Source of the DNA: Thalassovita litoralis
Lineage (GTDB): Bacteria > Pseudomonadota > Alphaproteobacteria > Rhodobacterales > Rhodobacteraceae
Direction of reading: 5' to 3'
Assembly (NCBI RefSeq): GCF_900182725.1
Contig: NZ_FXTO01000013.1
Span: 32,190 to 96,189 of the forward strand
Length of the DNA: 64,000 nucleotides
Part shown: positions 1-8,422 of the stretch, in pieces
Layout of the letters: every line of letters starts with the position of its first letter
Numbering within the stretch: the first letter of the stretch is position 1
The notes under the pieces: model-generated
Told to the model about the DNA's origin: nothing
Seen by the model: the letters and a program-made list of their open reading frames with translations, nothing else
Database searches by the model: none
Position numbers and translations under genes: made by a program

Positions 1-227
1 GCGGCGACAACCGCAAGACTCTGGGCCTGAAAGGGGATGAAACCATCTCGATCACGGGTCTGGACAGCGTGCAACCGCTTCAGGTTCTGGATTGCGCGAT
101 CACCTATGGCGATGGCACCACCAAAACCATCAAGGTCAAGTGCCGGATCGATACCGCGCCCGAGATCGAATATCTGGAAAACGGTGGCGTGCTGCATTAC
201 GTGCTGCGCAACTTGGCCAAGTCGTAA
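1..227 (+). CDS. acnA: Aconitate hydratase, C-terminal fragment (cut by window edge)
   Basis: This is the last 74 residues of an open frame that enters from the left edge and stops with TAA at 225-227. The tail, with GDNRKTLGLKGDET, SVQPLQVLDCAITYGDGTT and a closing YLENGGVLHYVLRNLA, matches the swivel-domain end of AcnA/IRP-type monomeric aconitases. The enzyme interconverts citrate and isocitrate in the TCA cycle, using a 4Fe-4S cluster whose cysteine ligands lie upstream of the window. The frame begins at base 3. A strong hairpin terminator follows 31 bases after the stop, so this is the end of its transcription unit. The identification rests on the C-terminus alone. Confidence 0.9.
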   Translation, partial: GDNRKTLGLKGDETISITGLDSVQPLQVLDCAITYGDGTTKTIKVKCRIDTAPEIEYLENGGVLHYVLRNLAKS

Positions 228-258
228 GACAGCGCCAACTTTCACTAAGAAACTTGAC

Positions 259-282
259 GGGCACCCTTCGGGGTGCCCTTCT
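259..282 (+). terminator. Rho-independent terminator after acnA
   Basis: An 8-bp perfect stem, GGGCACCC/GGGTGCCC, with a TTCG tetraloop is followed by TTCTTCGTT. It lies between acnA and the dehydrogenase start at 306. Confidence 0.85.
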
Positions 283-305
283 TCGTTGTCAGGAAGGGAA
301 AAAAT

Positions 306-1010
306 ATGCGCAAAACGGCACTGATCACCGGCGGCGCGCGTGGGATTGGCCGCGCCATTGTCGAAGAATTAGCGACGGATCATAACGTGGTCTTTACCCA
401 TCACAGCAGCGACCCCGGCCCGATACTGTCCACCTGCCCGGATTGTCTGGCGCTACAGGCGGATCTGACGGAACCGAACAGCGCGGAACAAGTGGTTGGG
501 CAAGTGCTGGCCCGCTTTGGCAGGCTGGATGTGATCGTGAATAACGCCGGACAAATCGCCATGTCCCCGAAAACGGAATTCGATCTGGCGGCCCATCACC
601 GCATTCTGGACGTGAACCTGTCTGCCCCCGCCGCCCTGTTGGCGGCCTCCCTGCCCCATCTGAACTCCGGCGCGGCGATTGTCAGCATCTCGTCGATCAA
701 TGCGGTACTGCCCCCGCGTGATGCCGCGATCTACGGAGCCAGCAAGGCGGCGCTGAATCTATGGACCCGCGCGATGGCCAAGGAGCTGGGACCGCAAGGA
801 ATCCGTGTCAACGCCGTCGCCCCCGGCGCGATCAACACCCCCGAAGCCCCGCGCGATGCCGATCTGACCCGGCTTTTCGTAGATCAAACCGCCCTTGGCC
901 GTATCGGCACCCCGCAAGATATTGCCAAGGCCGTGCGCTTTTTGGCTTCGGACAACGCGTCATTTATCACCGGCGAAATCCTGACTGTTGCAGGGGGATA
1001 CCGACTATAA
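306..1010 (+). CDS. SDR family oxidoreductase
   Basis: A classical short-chain dehydrogenase/reductase of 234 residues. The N-terminus carries the NAD(P)-binding glycine motif TGGARGIG (residues 8-15). NNAG follows the fourth strand, and the catalytic Ser (SISSINAV) and YGASK follow. The C-terminus has the usual ITGEILTVAGGY ending of FabG-like SDRs. The start at 306 is preferred over the longer open frame from 273 because AGGAAGGG lies just upstream of 306 and the protein then begins directly at the Rossmann strand; the longer form would run through the acnA terminator. The substrate cannot be read from sequence. The next gene converges on it from the minus strand. Confidence 0.9.
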   Translation: MRKTALITGGARGIGRAIVEELATDHNVVFTHHSSDPGPILSTCPDCLALQADLTEPNSAEQVVGQVLARFGRLDVIVNNAGQIAMSPKTEFDLAAHHRILDVNLSAPAALLAASLPHLNSGAAIVSISSINAVLPPRDAAIYGASKAALNLWTRAMAKELGPQGIRVNAVAPGAINTPEAPRDADLTRLFVDQTALGRIGTPQDIAKAVRFLASDNASFITGEILTVAGGYRL

Positions 1011-1041
1011 GCCAAATCAGACCTGACCGCGTTATCCGCCG

Positions 1042-1839
1042 TCAATCGGCCAAACGAATTGGGAATTCTTCCAACGCTGCGGCCTGTTCCGGTGTCAGCG
1101 CCGATGGCTCTATGATCTGGGTATGGATCGAAAACACCACGGCCCGCGTTTCCGGCAGTCTGATCAGGCATTGCCGTTCCACCCGGATAAACCGTGATCC
1201 GCGCGTGCCGTGGACAAGATCGCCTTCGGATCGTGGGTCAGCCAAGGGCGCATCGGATTGCGATGCGGTGCCACGCATCAGCCCCCTGCCCACCTGCACC
1301 CCATCCAACAACCGCTGCACCCGCATCGCCAGATCGGGGGTGTATTTTTCAATCGGCAAATGGATGCGGATCATCGGCATCATGAATTTTTGCGCCAGAC
1401 GCCAGCCAGACGGGAAACACAGCACCCCGCCCGTCAGCACGCTTTCCGTTGTCCCCCCGGTCGGGTCGGGCTGCATCAGGCACAAATCGCATTGCACCAA
1501 CCGCCCCAAGGTGGCTAAGGGTTGCGCCGGTTCCAACGCAATCCACACCCCATCCGGGCGCAAAACCCTGTCAGGCTCTAGCCGGTATCCCAGCGCGGGC
1601 AATTGCGCCAAAACCGTCTGGTACAGTTCCTCGGCGGCGGGGCGGGCGCTGTCATGCAGGGCCAGCACCTCTTGCGGTTTTTCCGCGATCAACTGATCAC
1701 GCAGGGCCATTTGCCCGGCAAAGGCGGTATCGACCTCTAGCCAGTTGTCCAATGTCACCGGAACCACCCCCGGCAACCGCCGGGTGCGCGGATCGGCCCA
1801 AGGGACAAAGCTGAGTTCTGTTTGCAATATCTGTGTCAT
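1042..1839 (-). CDS. DUF3445 heme-dependent oxidative N-demethylase family protein
   Basis: This 265-residue protein matches the DUF3445 family (heme-dependent oxidative N-demethylase alpha-subunit-like). Family-typical stretches include FVPWADPRTRRLPGV near the N-terminus, LTGGVLCFPSGWRLAQKF in the middle and RVERQCLIRLPETRAVVFSIHT near the C-terminus. Characterised relatives oxidise dimethylamine or related amines; whether this member does is inference. It stands alone, converges with the SDR gene and diverges from trkH about 105 bases away. No partner subunits are adjacent, so it could instead be one of the many uncharacterised solitary members of the family. Confidence 0.75.
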   Translation of the reverse strand: MTQILQTELSFVPWADPRTRRLPGVVPVTLDNWLEVDTAFAGQMALRDQLIAEKPQEVLALHDSARPAAEELYQTVLAQLPALGYRLEPDRVLRPDGVWIALEPAQPLATLGRLVQCDLCLMQPDPTGGTTESVLTGGVLCFPSGWRLAQKFMMPMIRIHLPIEKYTPDLAMRVQRLLDGVQVGRGLMRGTASQSDAPLADPRSEGDLVHGTRGSRFIRVERQCLIRLPETRAVVFSIHTQIIEPSALTPEQAAALEEFPIRLAD

Positions 1840-1944
1840 GCCCGGATGCTGCGTCCAAAATGCTGCGGCGTCCAGCCCGTTTTCGCGCTGGACCTCTGCC
1901 CCACCTTGGCATTAACTGCGCCCCACCGAATTCGGGACAAAACT

Positions 1945-3390
1945 ATGCAATACGCGACCGTTGCACGCATCTTGGGATTTCTGGCTATTGCAATGGGTAT
2001 CGCCATGCTGCCCTGTCTGGTCATCGACGGGGTCACAGGCGATCAGCATATCGGCGTTTTCGCCCAATCTGCGGGGCTGGCCCTGCTGGTGGGCACAATC
2101 GTCGTTCTGTCCACCCAGAACCGCCGCGATCAGGGTCTTGGTATCCGCGAGGCGTTTTTGCTGACCACAGGCACATGGGTTGTCATGCCCATGATCGGTG
2201 CCTTGCCCCTGATGCTGGGTGAAACCCAATCCGCCTTTACCGATGCCTATTTCGAGGCCGTGTCTGGCATGACCACGACGGGGTCGACGATCTACGAAAA
2301 AATCGAAACCCTGCCCGCTGGCATCCTGCTGTGGCGGGGTATTCTGCAATGGTTGGGCGGTTTGGGGATCGTCGTTGTGGCCATGATTTTCCTGCCAGTC
2401 ATGCGCGTCGGCGGGATGCAGTTTTTCCGCTCCGAAGGGTTCGATACCTTGGGCAAGGTACTGCCCCGCGCCCCCGACATCGCCCGCAGCCTGCTGGATA
2501 TGTATATCGGTCTGACTGTGCTATGTGCCCTGTGCTATCTGGTGTTGGGCATGAGCGTCTTCGATGCCACGATCCACGCCATGAGCACCCTGTCCACCGG
2601 CGGCTTTTCCACCACGGACGCCAGTTTTGGGGCATTCAAAGGGCCGTTGGAATATGTTTCAGCTGTTTTCATGCTATTAGCCTCGATGCCGTTTATCCGC
2701 TTTGTGCAGCTCACACGCGGACAGGTCGCCCCGGTGCTTCGGGATGTGCAAATCCGGGCCTACCTGCGCTGGACCGCCTATGCCATCGGGGCCGTGGTGG
2801 CATGGCGCTGGATTCATGAAACCGGGAATTTTCTGGATATCCTGCGCGAAAGCACCTTTAACGTGGTCACGCTTTTTTCCGGCACCGGCTACGCATCCGA
2901 GGACATCACCGCTTGGGGGGCTTTCCCCTTTACCATCATCTTTATCACCGGGTTGATTGGTGGCTGTACCGCCTCGACCGGGTGTTCTGTCAAAATTTTT
3001 CGCTGGCTGGTGGTTATCGAAGCCATCAAAACCCAGATCCGCCGTATCCAATGGCCGAATGCGGTCTTGCGCCCACGCTTGGGGCAGCAGGCGATTGAAC
3101 CCGATGTGATGGATTCTGTCATCGCTTTTTTCGGGCTGTTCGTTCTCAGCTTCGGGCTGCTGACCGTGGCGCTGAACCTGACAGGCCTGCATCCGAAAAC
3201 CGCGATCACCGCCGCATGGACCGCCATCGCCAATGTCGGCCCCGCTTTCGGCCCCGAAGTATCCTCGGCGGGGGCGCTGAACGCTTTCCCTGAAACGGCA
3301 AAATGGCTGATGATTTTCGGGATGCTGGCCGGGCGGCTGGAAATCCTGTCGGTCTACGTTCTGTTCACCCGCAAATTCTGGATGGACTGA
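1945..3390 (+). CDS. trkH: TrkH family potassium uptake protein
   Basis: This 481-residue polytopic membrane protein forms the pore subunit of Trk-type potassium uptake. The four pore-loop signatures are visible in order: MTTTGSTIY, STLSTGGFSTTD, LFSGTGYASED and CTASTGCSVKIF. The glycine positions of the filter are intact. An upstream in-frame ATG at 1822 would add 41 hydrophilic residues that overlap the divergent DUF3445 gene; ATG 1945 gives the usual family length and begins at the first membrane helix. The cytoplasmic partner TrkA is not in this window. The gene faces ccmG convergently. Confidence 0.93.
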   Translation: MQYATVARILGFLAIAMGIAMLPCLVIDGVTGDQHIGVFAQSAGLALLVGTIVVLSTQNRRDQGLGIREAFLLTTGTWVVMPMIGALPLMLGETQSAFTDAYFEAVSGMTTTGSTIYEKIETLPAGILLWRGILQWLGGLGIVVVAMIFLPVMRVGGMQFFRSEGFDTLGKVLPRAPDIARSLLDMYIGLTVLCALCYLVLGMSVFDATIHAMSTLSTGGFSTTDASFGAFKGPLEYVSAVFMLLASMPFIRFVQLTRGQVAPVLRDVQIRAYLRWTAYAIGAVVAWRWIHETGNFLDILRESTFNVVTLFSGTGYASEDITAWGAFPFTIIFITGLIGGCTASTGCSVKIFRWLVVIEAIKTQIRRIQWPNAVLRPRLGQQAIEPDVMDSVIAFFGLFVLSFGLLTVALNLTGLHPKTAITAAWTAIANVGPAFGPEVSSAGALNAFPETAKWLMIFGMLAGRLEILSVYVLFTRKFWMD

Positions 3391-3428
3391 ACGCCCCGAC
3401 CTCGCCCCTGCCCCTGCACACTGGCAAA

Positions 3429-3455
3429 ATGGGGCTTACTGCCCCATCGCCTTTT
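3429..3455 (-). terminator. Terminator hairpin overlapping the ccmG stop
   Basis: ATGGGGC (3429-3435) and GCCCCAT (3441-3447) form a 7-bp stem around the ccmG stop codon. On the minus strand the stem is followed by TTTTGCC. It would end the ccmABCDG transcript. Confidence 0.65.
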
Positions 3456-3975
3456 TAATAGCCGGGCCAAGCGTTGTTTCGATCACGCGCTGGGTGATCG
3501 GACCGGCATGGCGTGTCACGATCCGGCCTTCGCCGTCGATCAAATAGGTTTCCGGCACGCCATAAACGCCCCAGTTCAACCCCATCCGCCCGGTATCGTC
3601 CTGCCCGATCCCGGCATAAGGATTGCCCAGTTCGGCCAGAAACTTCAGCGCCGCCTCGGGCTTGTCCTTGTAATTCACGCCGTAAATCGTGACACCTTGT
3701 TCAGCCAGCGCTTCCAGATTGGGATGCTCCACCCGGCAGGGCGCACACCATGACGCCCAGAAGTTCACCAGCTTCACCTGCCCGTCCCGCAGCGTTTCAT
3801 CCGTGAAACCCGGCAAATCGGACAGCGGCACCACCTGCACCGCCGGGGCGGATTTTCCTGCCATCGTGGTTGGCAATTCATTGGGATTTTCCCGCTGCAT
3901 CCCGATCAGGAACATAGCCGCCAACCCGGCGAAAATCACCGGCGGCGCAATCATCATCGGAGAAATCTTAGCCAT
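3436..3975 (-). CDS. ccmG: Thiol:disulfide interchange protein CcmG/DsbE
   Basis: A 179-residue membrane-anchored thioredoxin-fold protein. One N-terminal transmembrane segment (about residues 6-23) leads into a periplasmic domain with the redox motif WCAPC in VNFWASWCAPCRVEHPN. The C-terminal part has YGVPETYLIDGEGRIVTRHAG, typical of CcmG/DsbE. It reduces apocytochrome heme-binding cysteines during cytochrome c maturation. ATG 3975 overlaps the end of ccmD by 8 bases and places the membrane anchor at the N-terminus; the longer open frame to 4044 would overlap most of ccmD. It is the last gene of ccmABCDG. Confidence 0.93.
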   Translation of the reverse strand: MAKISPMMIAPPVIFAGLAAMFLIGMQRENPNELPTTMAGKSAPAVQVVPLSDLPGFTDETLRDGQVKLVNFWASWCAPCRVEHPNLEALAEQGVTIYGVNYKDKPEAALKFLAELGNPYAGIGQDDTGRMGLNWGVYGVPETYLIDGEGRIVTRHAGPITQRVIETTLGPAIKKAMGQ

Positions 3976-4126
3976 GTTTCCGGCCCCGCTTTTCCACCTC
4001 GTCCAACGCGGCCCGCGCCTTGCGCGACCGCAGAATGCTGACAACGACCAGCGCCACGATCAGCAAAATCGACACCGCATAAGAGGACAGCACCTCTACC
4101 TCGTATTTTCCCAGTTCCGGCATCAT
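3968..4126 (-). CDS. ccmD: Heme exporter protein CcmD
   Basis: This 52-residue single-span protein begins MMPELGKYEVEVLSSYAVS, has one hydrophobic helix (about residues 12-33) and ends in a charged tail rich in Arg, Lys and Glu. The pattern and position between ccmC and ccmG identify CcmD, the small protein needed to release holo-CcmE from CcmABC. Its ATG overlaps the ccmC stop and its own end overlaps ccmG, so translation is probably coupled. The longer open frame to 4324 is only read-through of the antisense frame of ccmC. Confidence 0.88.
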   Translation of the reverse strand: MMPELGKYEVEVLSSYAVSILLIVALVVVSILRSRKARAALDEVEKRGRKHG

Positions 4127-4857
4127 TGGCCCAGCCTTTCTCTTGCCAGCAAGGCCCGCGTCCGGCGGGCGCGAATTTCTGTCTGTGTGCGCAGAAACAC
4201 CAACGCGACGAACAGCAGGATAAACCCGGCGATGCACACCAGCAGCGGATAATAGAACACATCCGCCACATGTTCCTCTTTGTCCATCGACAGTGACGCG
4301 CCCTGATGCAGCCCTTGGTTCCAAAAATTCACCGCATAGCGGCTAAGCAACGCAAAGACAGACCCAACCAGACACAAGATACTGGTCAGATCGGCGGCGG
4401 TATCGTCATTTTCAATCGCAGACCACAGCGCCATATAGCCCAGATAGAACAGGAACAGGATCAGAAAGCTGGTCAGACGCGGGTCCCATTCCCACCATGT
4501 CCCCCACATCGGCTGTCCCCAGATTGCCCCGGTGATCAGTGCGATCATTGTCATCATTGCCCCGATCGGGGCCGCCGCGCGGGCCGCCAGGGCCGATACA
4601 TGGTGCCGCCGCACGATCCACACCAATGACGCCACCAGCATCATCATCCACGCATTGATCGCCATCAGCGCCGCTGGAACGTGCAGATAAATGATCTTTA
4701 CCGTCGATCCCTGTTTGTAATCTTCGGGGGTGAAAAAGAACCCCCAGATCAGCCCGCTTACCAGCGTGGCAACCGCCAGCGCCGAAACCCACGGCAACAG
4801 CTTGTCCGTGGTGGCGATGAATTTCTTTGGATTGGCATATTCCCAGATCGAGGCCAT
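4123..4857 (-). CDS. ccmC: Heme ABC transporter permease CcmC
   Basis: A 244-residue six-helix membrane protein with the tryptophan-rich heme-handling signature MWGTWWEWDPRLTS on a periplasmic loop and conserved histidines (YLHVPAAL and LHQGASLS). CcmC binds heme and loads it onto CcmE. ATG 4857 is chosen over 4890 because AGGAAAA lies just upstream of it and MASIWEYANP begins the family-typical N-terminus. It sits between ccmB and ccmD. ccmE and ccmF/ccmH are not in the window. Confidence 0.95.
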   Translation of the reverse strand: MASIWEYANPKKFIATTDKLLPWVSALAVATLVSGLIWGFFFTPEDYKQGSTVKIIYLHVPAALMAINAWMMMLVASLVWIVRRHHVSALAARAAAPIGAMMTMIALITGAIWGQPMWGTWWEWDPRLTSFLILFLFYLGYMALWSAIENDDTAADLTSILCLVGSVFALLSRYAVNFWNQGLHQGASLSMDKEEHVADVFYYPLLVCIAGFILLFVALVFLRTQTEIRARRTRALLARERLGQ

Positions 4858-4917
4858 GTCTTTTCCTATTTCTTCCTGCGTGCGGCGCAACTCACATCCC
4901 CGTGTGTCGTACCCCCG

Positions 4918-5574
4918 TTAGCGTAGGTTCACCCTCAGTACAGCGGCCGAGGCAAAAGGCAAAAGCGCGATAGCGCCGCAGGTGATCCCCGCCAGCATCA
5001 GCAACGGCGTATGATACGCCATTTCTTCGGCCCCGCGCCGCGCCACTTCGGCGCCAAAAATCAATGTTGGGACATAAAGCGGCAGCACCAGCAGGCTCAG
5101 CAACAGCCCGCCCCGCTTGATCCCCACCGTCAGCGCCGCGCCAAAGGTGCCGATCACACTCAGCGCCGGTGTGCCCAGCAGCAGCGACACCACCAGCGGC
5201 CCATAGCCCGGCCCCGGCAGGTTCAGCAACAGCCCGAACACCGGCGCGGCCAGCACCAGCGGCAGCCCCGTCGTCAACCAATGCGCAAATGCTTTTACCG
5301 ACACGGCGGCTTCCATCGGCACCGGGGCGGTTGCCAGCAGATCCAGCGACCCGTCTTCCCAGTCCAGTGCGAAAATCCGATCCAGCGACAACAGGCAGGC
5401 CAGCAAAGCGCCCAGCCACAAAATCCCCGCCGCGATTTTGGCCAGCAGTGCCGACTGCGGCCCCACGCCAAATGGCACCAGCGCCACCACGATCAGGAAA
5501 AACGCCAGCCCCAGCCCAAAACCGCCCCCGGCCCGGACCGCCAGACGAATATCGCGGATCAATAAGGCAATCAC
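4918..5574 (-). CDS. ccmB: Heme exporter protein CcmB
   Basis: A 218-residue permease with six hydrophobic helices and the family stretch [20 protein letters not shown] followed by KAFAHWL. Together with the ATPase CcmA it forms the ABC module that drives release of heme-loaded CcmE. The start codon is GTG at 5574, and it overlaps the ccmA stop in the four-base GTGA arrangement, indicating coupling. About 60 bases separate it from ccmC. Length and helix pattern are normal for the family. Confidence 0.95.
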   Translation of the reverse strand: MIALLIRDIRLAVRAGGGFGLGLAFFLIVVALVPFGVGPQSALLAKIAAGILWLGALLACLLSLDRIFALDWEDGSLDLLATAPVPMEAAVSVKAFAHWLTTGLPLVLAAPVFGLLLNLPGPGYGPLVVSLLLGTPALSVIGTFGAALTVGIKRGGLLLSLLVLPLYVPTLIFGAEVARRGAEEMAYHTPLLMLAGITCGAIALLPFASAAVLRVNLR

Positions 5575-6188
5575 AGGAAGGCTCCGTCAAAATCGTCGAT
5601 CGAAGGGGCCTTGGCCTTGAACGGGCGCATATCCAGCACCCGCGCTTCGTCCAGCCCCAGATCAATATGTGTGGCCATCAGCGCCAGCCCGCCGCCTGCC
5701 AGATGGGTGCGCACCGCCCCGGCGAACATCGCTACCGCATCCATATCCAGCGATACGGTCGGTTCATCCAGCACCCACACAGGCCGCCCGGTGACAACCA
5801 TCCGCGCCAACCCTAGCCGCCGTTTCTGCCCCGCACTCAGCGCCCCGGCAGGCCGGTCGATCAGCCCGTGCAGATCAAATGCTGCCAGCGCCGGATCAAT
5901 CGTGCCGGTGCCAAATACATCCGCCCAGAATTGCAGATTCTCGCGCACACTCAGCACCGCCTTGATGCCATCGGAATGCCCGGCATAGGCCATCGCCTCG
6001 CGCTCCAGCCCGATTACGCCGGACAGGGCGGGCTGCAATCCGGCCACGGTGCGCAACAGCGTGGTTTTACCGCAGCCATTGGGGCCACGCAGCACCAGCG
6101 CCTCGCCCGCCGATACGGAAAACGAGACCCCCTCCAGCACAGGCACGCCGCCGCGCGCTACTGCAAGTTCCGATACATTCAATTCCAT
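5571..6188 (-). CDS. ccmA: Heme ABC exporter ATP-binding protein CcmA
   Basis: A 205-residue ABC ATPase with Walker [13 protein letters not shown], signature [14 protein letters not shown] and Walker [13 protein letters not shown], followed by the switch histidine (MATHID). It energises the CcmABCD complex of cytochrome c maturation at the inner membrane. It is the first gene of ccmABCDG. The upstream 137 bases hold a G-rich hairpin and half of the repeat family described at 6232-6275. All ATPase motifs are intact. Confidence 0.95.
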   Translation of the reverse strand: MELNVSELAVARGGVPVLEGVSFSVSAGEALVLRGPNGCGKTTLLRTVAGLQPALSGVIGLEREAMAYAGHSDGIKAVLSVRENLQFWADVFGTGTIDPALAAFDLHGLIDRPAGALSAGQKRRLGLARMVVTGRPVWVLDEPTVSLDMDAVAMFAGAVRTHLAGGGLALMATHIDLGLDEARVLDMRPFKAKAPSIDDFDGAFL

Positions 6189-6231
6189 GCAGCCGTCCTA
6201 CCCGATCGCCCCAGCGCCGCAAACCGTTTTT

Positions 6232-6275
6232 CATCTTGCCCGAAATACTCCGGGGGTGTGGGGGCTGGCCCCCAC
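6232..6275. repeat. REP-like element, single half
   Basis: CATCTTGCCCGAAATACTCC (6232-6251) is followed by GTGGGGG/CCCCCAC (6258-6264 and 6269-6275). The same order, an ATACTCCGGGG core followed by a G-rich hairpin, occurs in the right half of the element at 11950-12065, and the ATACTC/AAGATG core recurs at 57578-57690. It lies just 3' of the Mth938-like gene and could act as its terminator. Confidence 0.55.
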
Positions 6276-6325
6276 GCTGTCCCGTCAGCCCTAACCCAGC
6301 CTATCGGGTCGGGCCTTGACCCCGA

Positions 6326-6679
6326 TCAAACCGGCAGCAATGCAGCGGCAACCCGCCGCCCTTCTGATGCCAGCACGTTATAGGTCCGGCAGGCTGCGGG
6401 GGAACTCATGACTTCGACCCCGATGCCAACCGCTTCTAGTGCCTGACGAAAGGCCGCCGGGGCATGGGCAATGTCTGCCCCCATTCCCAGAAACAGCACG
6501 TCCACCTGTCCTTCCAGCGCCAGCAGCGCGGCCAGATCATCCAACCCGCCCCAATTGCTGGCGCGGGTCAGCGTGACCAGCGCCGGGCCTTCGATCACAC
6601 GGCCCGCGACCCGGAAAAACCCCGGCCCGTAGCCATCGACCGGCACCGCATCACGATAGGTAATTTCAGTCAGTTGCAT
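6326..6679 (-). CDS. Mth938-like domain-containing protein (DUF498)
   Basis: This 117-residue protein matches the Mth938/DUF498 fold. It has PVDGYGPGFFRVAGRVIEGPALV at the N-terminus, VDVLFLGMGADIAHAP in the middle and VEVMSSPAACRTYNVLASEGRRVAAALLPV at the end. The family is related to mitochondrial NDUFAF3, but the bacterial role is not settled. In alphaproteobacteria it commonly sits beside secDF, as here, separated only by a TauE permease on the same strand. The Met at 6679 is the only plausible start. Moderate to high certainty for the family, none for biochemical function. Confidence 0.85.
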   Translation of the reverse strand: MQLTEITYRDAVPVDGYGPGFFRVAGRVIEGPALVTLTRASNWGGLDDLAALLALEGQVDVLFLGMGADIAHAPAAFRQALEAVGIGVEVMSSPAACRTYNVLASEGRRVAAALLPV

Positions 6680-6706
6680 CGTCCGCGCCCCTGTCCCCGT
6701 TTGTCC

Positions 6707-7459
6707 TTAGTCCCACAGCGGCAGCCCGCTTAGCGCCGAAACTGCCGTAATCGTATAACCAACCACGCGGTACAGCCGTTCCCGATCTGGCCGGAAAATC
6801 GCCGCCCCCAGCATGTTGCCCGCCAAATTCGGACCGGCCAGCACCAGCCCCAGCATCACCGCGCCCAGATCCAGCCGCCCCTGCGGCCACAATACCAACA
6901 GGGTCAGCAGCGCAAACCCAAACAGATAGGCCATGATATTGCCCCGGATAGCCGCCACCGGGCGACTGGAGGCCATGAACAACAGAATCACCGGCGGACC
7001 GGCCAACCCGGACAGCCCGCCCAGAATACCGCTTGCCGCCCCGGCGCCAAACAGGATCGGGCGCGTCAGAGGGCGGCGCAGCCGGAACCCCACCATCAGC
7101 AGCCCCGGAACGATCAGCGCCATGATGCTGACGATATAGCGGAACAGTTCGGGCGAGATCGCCAGCAACAGGGACAATCCGACCGGCAGCGCCAGCACCG
7201 CCCCCAGCAGCATGACCCCCACATCTTTGGGCTGCCCATCCCGCAAGGCGCGCGGCACATTCAGCGACGCCCCGATCAGGTCCGCCACGATAATCACAAC
7301 AATCGTCCAGATAGGCGGCACATATTGCCCAAGGATCGGCAGGGCCACCAGCGCCGTACCGAACCCTGCAAAACCCCGCACCATCCCGGCCAGAAAGATC
7401 GCCAGCACCATCCACCCCAAACCGGGGATGGACAGCGTTTGAGACAGAACCTCAGGCAT
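6707..7459 (-). CDS. Sulfite exporter TauE/SafE family permease
   Basis: A 250-residue membrane protein with about eight hydrophobic helices and the duplicated TauE/SafE pattern: an N-terminal GLGWMVLAIFLAGMVRGFAGFG motif and a mid-protein repeat GAGAASGILGGLSGLAGPP. Such permeases export small anions (sulfite, sulfoacetate and others) or act in sulfur and metal-anion traffic; the substrate here is unknown. ATG 7459 is chosen over the TTG at 7462. The start overlaps the secF stop by 8 bases, so it is probably co-transcribed with secDF. Confidence 0.88.
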   Translation of the reverse strand: MPEVLSQTLSIPGLGWMVLAIFLAGMVRGFAGFGTALVALPILGQYVPPIWTIVVIIVADLIGASLNVPRALRDGQPKDVGVMLLGAVLALPVGLSLLLAISPELFRYIVSIMALIVPGLLMVGFRLRRPLTRPILFGAGAASGILGGLSGLAGPPVILLFMASSRPVAAIRGNIMAYLFGFALLTLLVLWPQGRLDLGAVMLGLVLAGPNLAGNMLGAAIFRPDRERLYRVVGYTITAVSALSGLPLWD

Positions 7460-8420
7460 CAATATTCGCGAATTGATTGCCTTGGTTATTGTCCGGCTTG
7501 GACCAGTCGCGTTTCACGCCCATCATCAGCACGATGTTTTTGGCCACATAGACCGATGAATAGGTGCCGACGATCACGCCCCAGGTGATCGCAAACACAA
7601 AGCCCCGGATCACATCGCCCCCCAGCACCAGCAGCGCAATCAGCGCAATCAGCGTGGTGCCGCTGGTCATGATGGTCCGGCTTAGGGTTTCGTTGACCGT
7701 CAGGTTCATCAGATCGCGCAGCGGCGTTGTCTTGAACTTGATCAGGTTTTCCCGCAGCCGGTCAAAAATCACCACCGTATCGTTGATCGAATAGCCGATG
7801 ATCGTCAGCAGCGCCGCAATCGTCGCCAGATCGAACCGGATTTGCAGGGCCGAGAAAATACCGATGGTGATGATCACGTCATGCGCCAGCGCGGCCACGG
7901 CCCCCACGGAAAACTGCCATTCAAACCGCAGCCAGATATAGACCAGAATTGCCGCCAGCGACGCCGCAACAGCCAAAACCGCGGTCTGGATCAGCTCGCC
8001 CGAAACTTTCGGTCCCACCGATTCCACGGATGGAAAGCTGATCGACGGGTCGACACCTTTCAGCGCGTCCTCGATCGTCTGGATGGTTTCAGGCGTCACC
8101 GCTTCTTGGTCGCCCTGCGCCTGAATACGGATCATCGCCACGTTCTTGTCTTCGCCAAAGGACGGATCGAACACTTCGGTGATGGACACATCGCCCAGCC
8201 CCAGCGGGGCCAGCGCCTGACGATACGCCCCGACATCCACCGCAGCGGTAGATTCGGTGCGGATGGTGGTGCCACCCTTGAAATCAATGCCGAAATTCAG
8301 GCCCAGCATCAGCCAGGATACCAACGACAGCACAACGGCCACCGCGGAAATACCCAAAGTCAGCTTTTGCAGGCGAAAGAAGTCATAGTTCGGAACTTCG
8401 CGGAAAAAACGCAAACGCAT
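7452..8420 (-). CDS. secF: Protein translocase subunit SecF
   Basis: A 322-residue RND-fold membrane protein. The first helix is followed by GIDFKGGTTIRTE, and the C-terminal five-helix bundle contains TIIGYSINDTVVIFDRLREN, the SecF hallmark. With SecD it uses the proton gradient to pull exported polypeptides out of SecYEG on the periplasmic side. It lies two bases after secD and overlaps the downstream TauE permease. All conserved motifs are complete and the length is normal. Confidence 0.97.
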   Translation of the reverse strand: MRLRFFREVPNYDFFRLQKLTLGISAVAVVLSLVSWLMLGLNFGIDFKGGTTIRTESTAAVDVGAYRQALAPLGLGDVSITEVFDPSFGEDKNVAMIRIQAQGDQEAVTPETIQTIEDALKGVDPSISFPSVESVGPKVSGELIQTAVLAVAASLAAILVYIWLRFEWQFSVGAVAALAHDVIITIGIFSALQIRFDLATIAALLTIIGYSINDTVVIFDRLRENLIKFKTTPLRDLMNLTVNETLSRTIMTSGTTLIALIALLVLGGDVIRGFVFAITWGVIVGTYSSVYVAKNIVLMMGVKRDWSKPDNNQGNQFANIDA

Positions 8421-8422
8421 GG

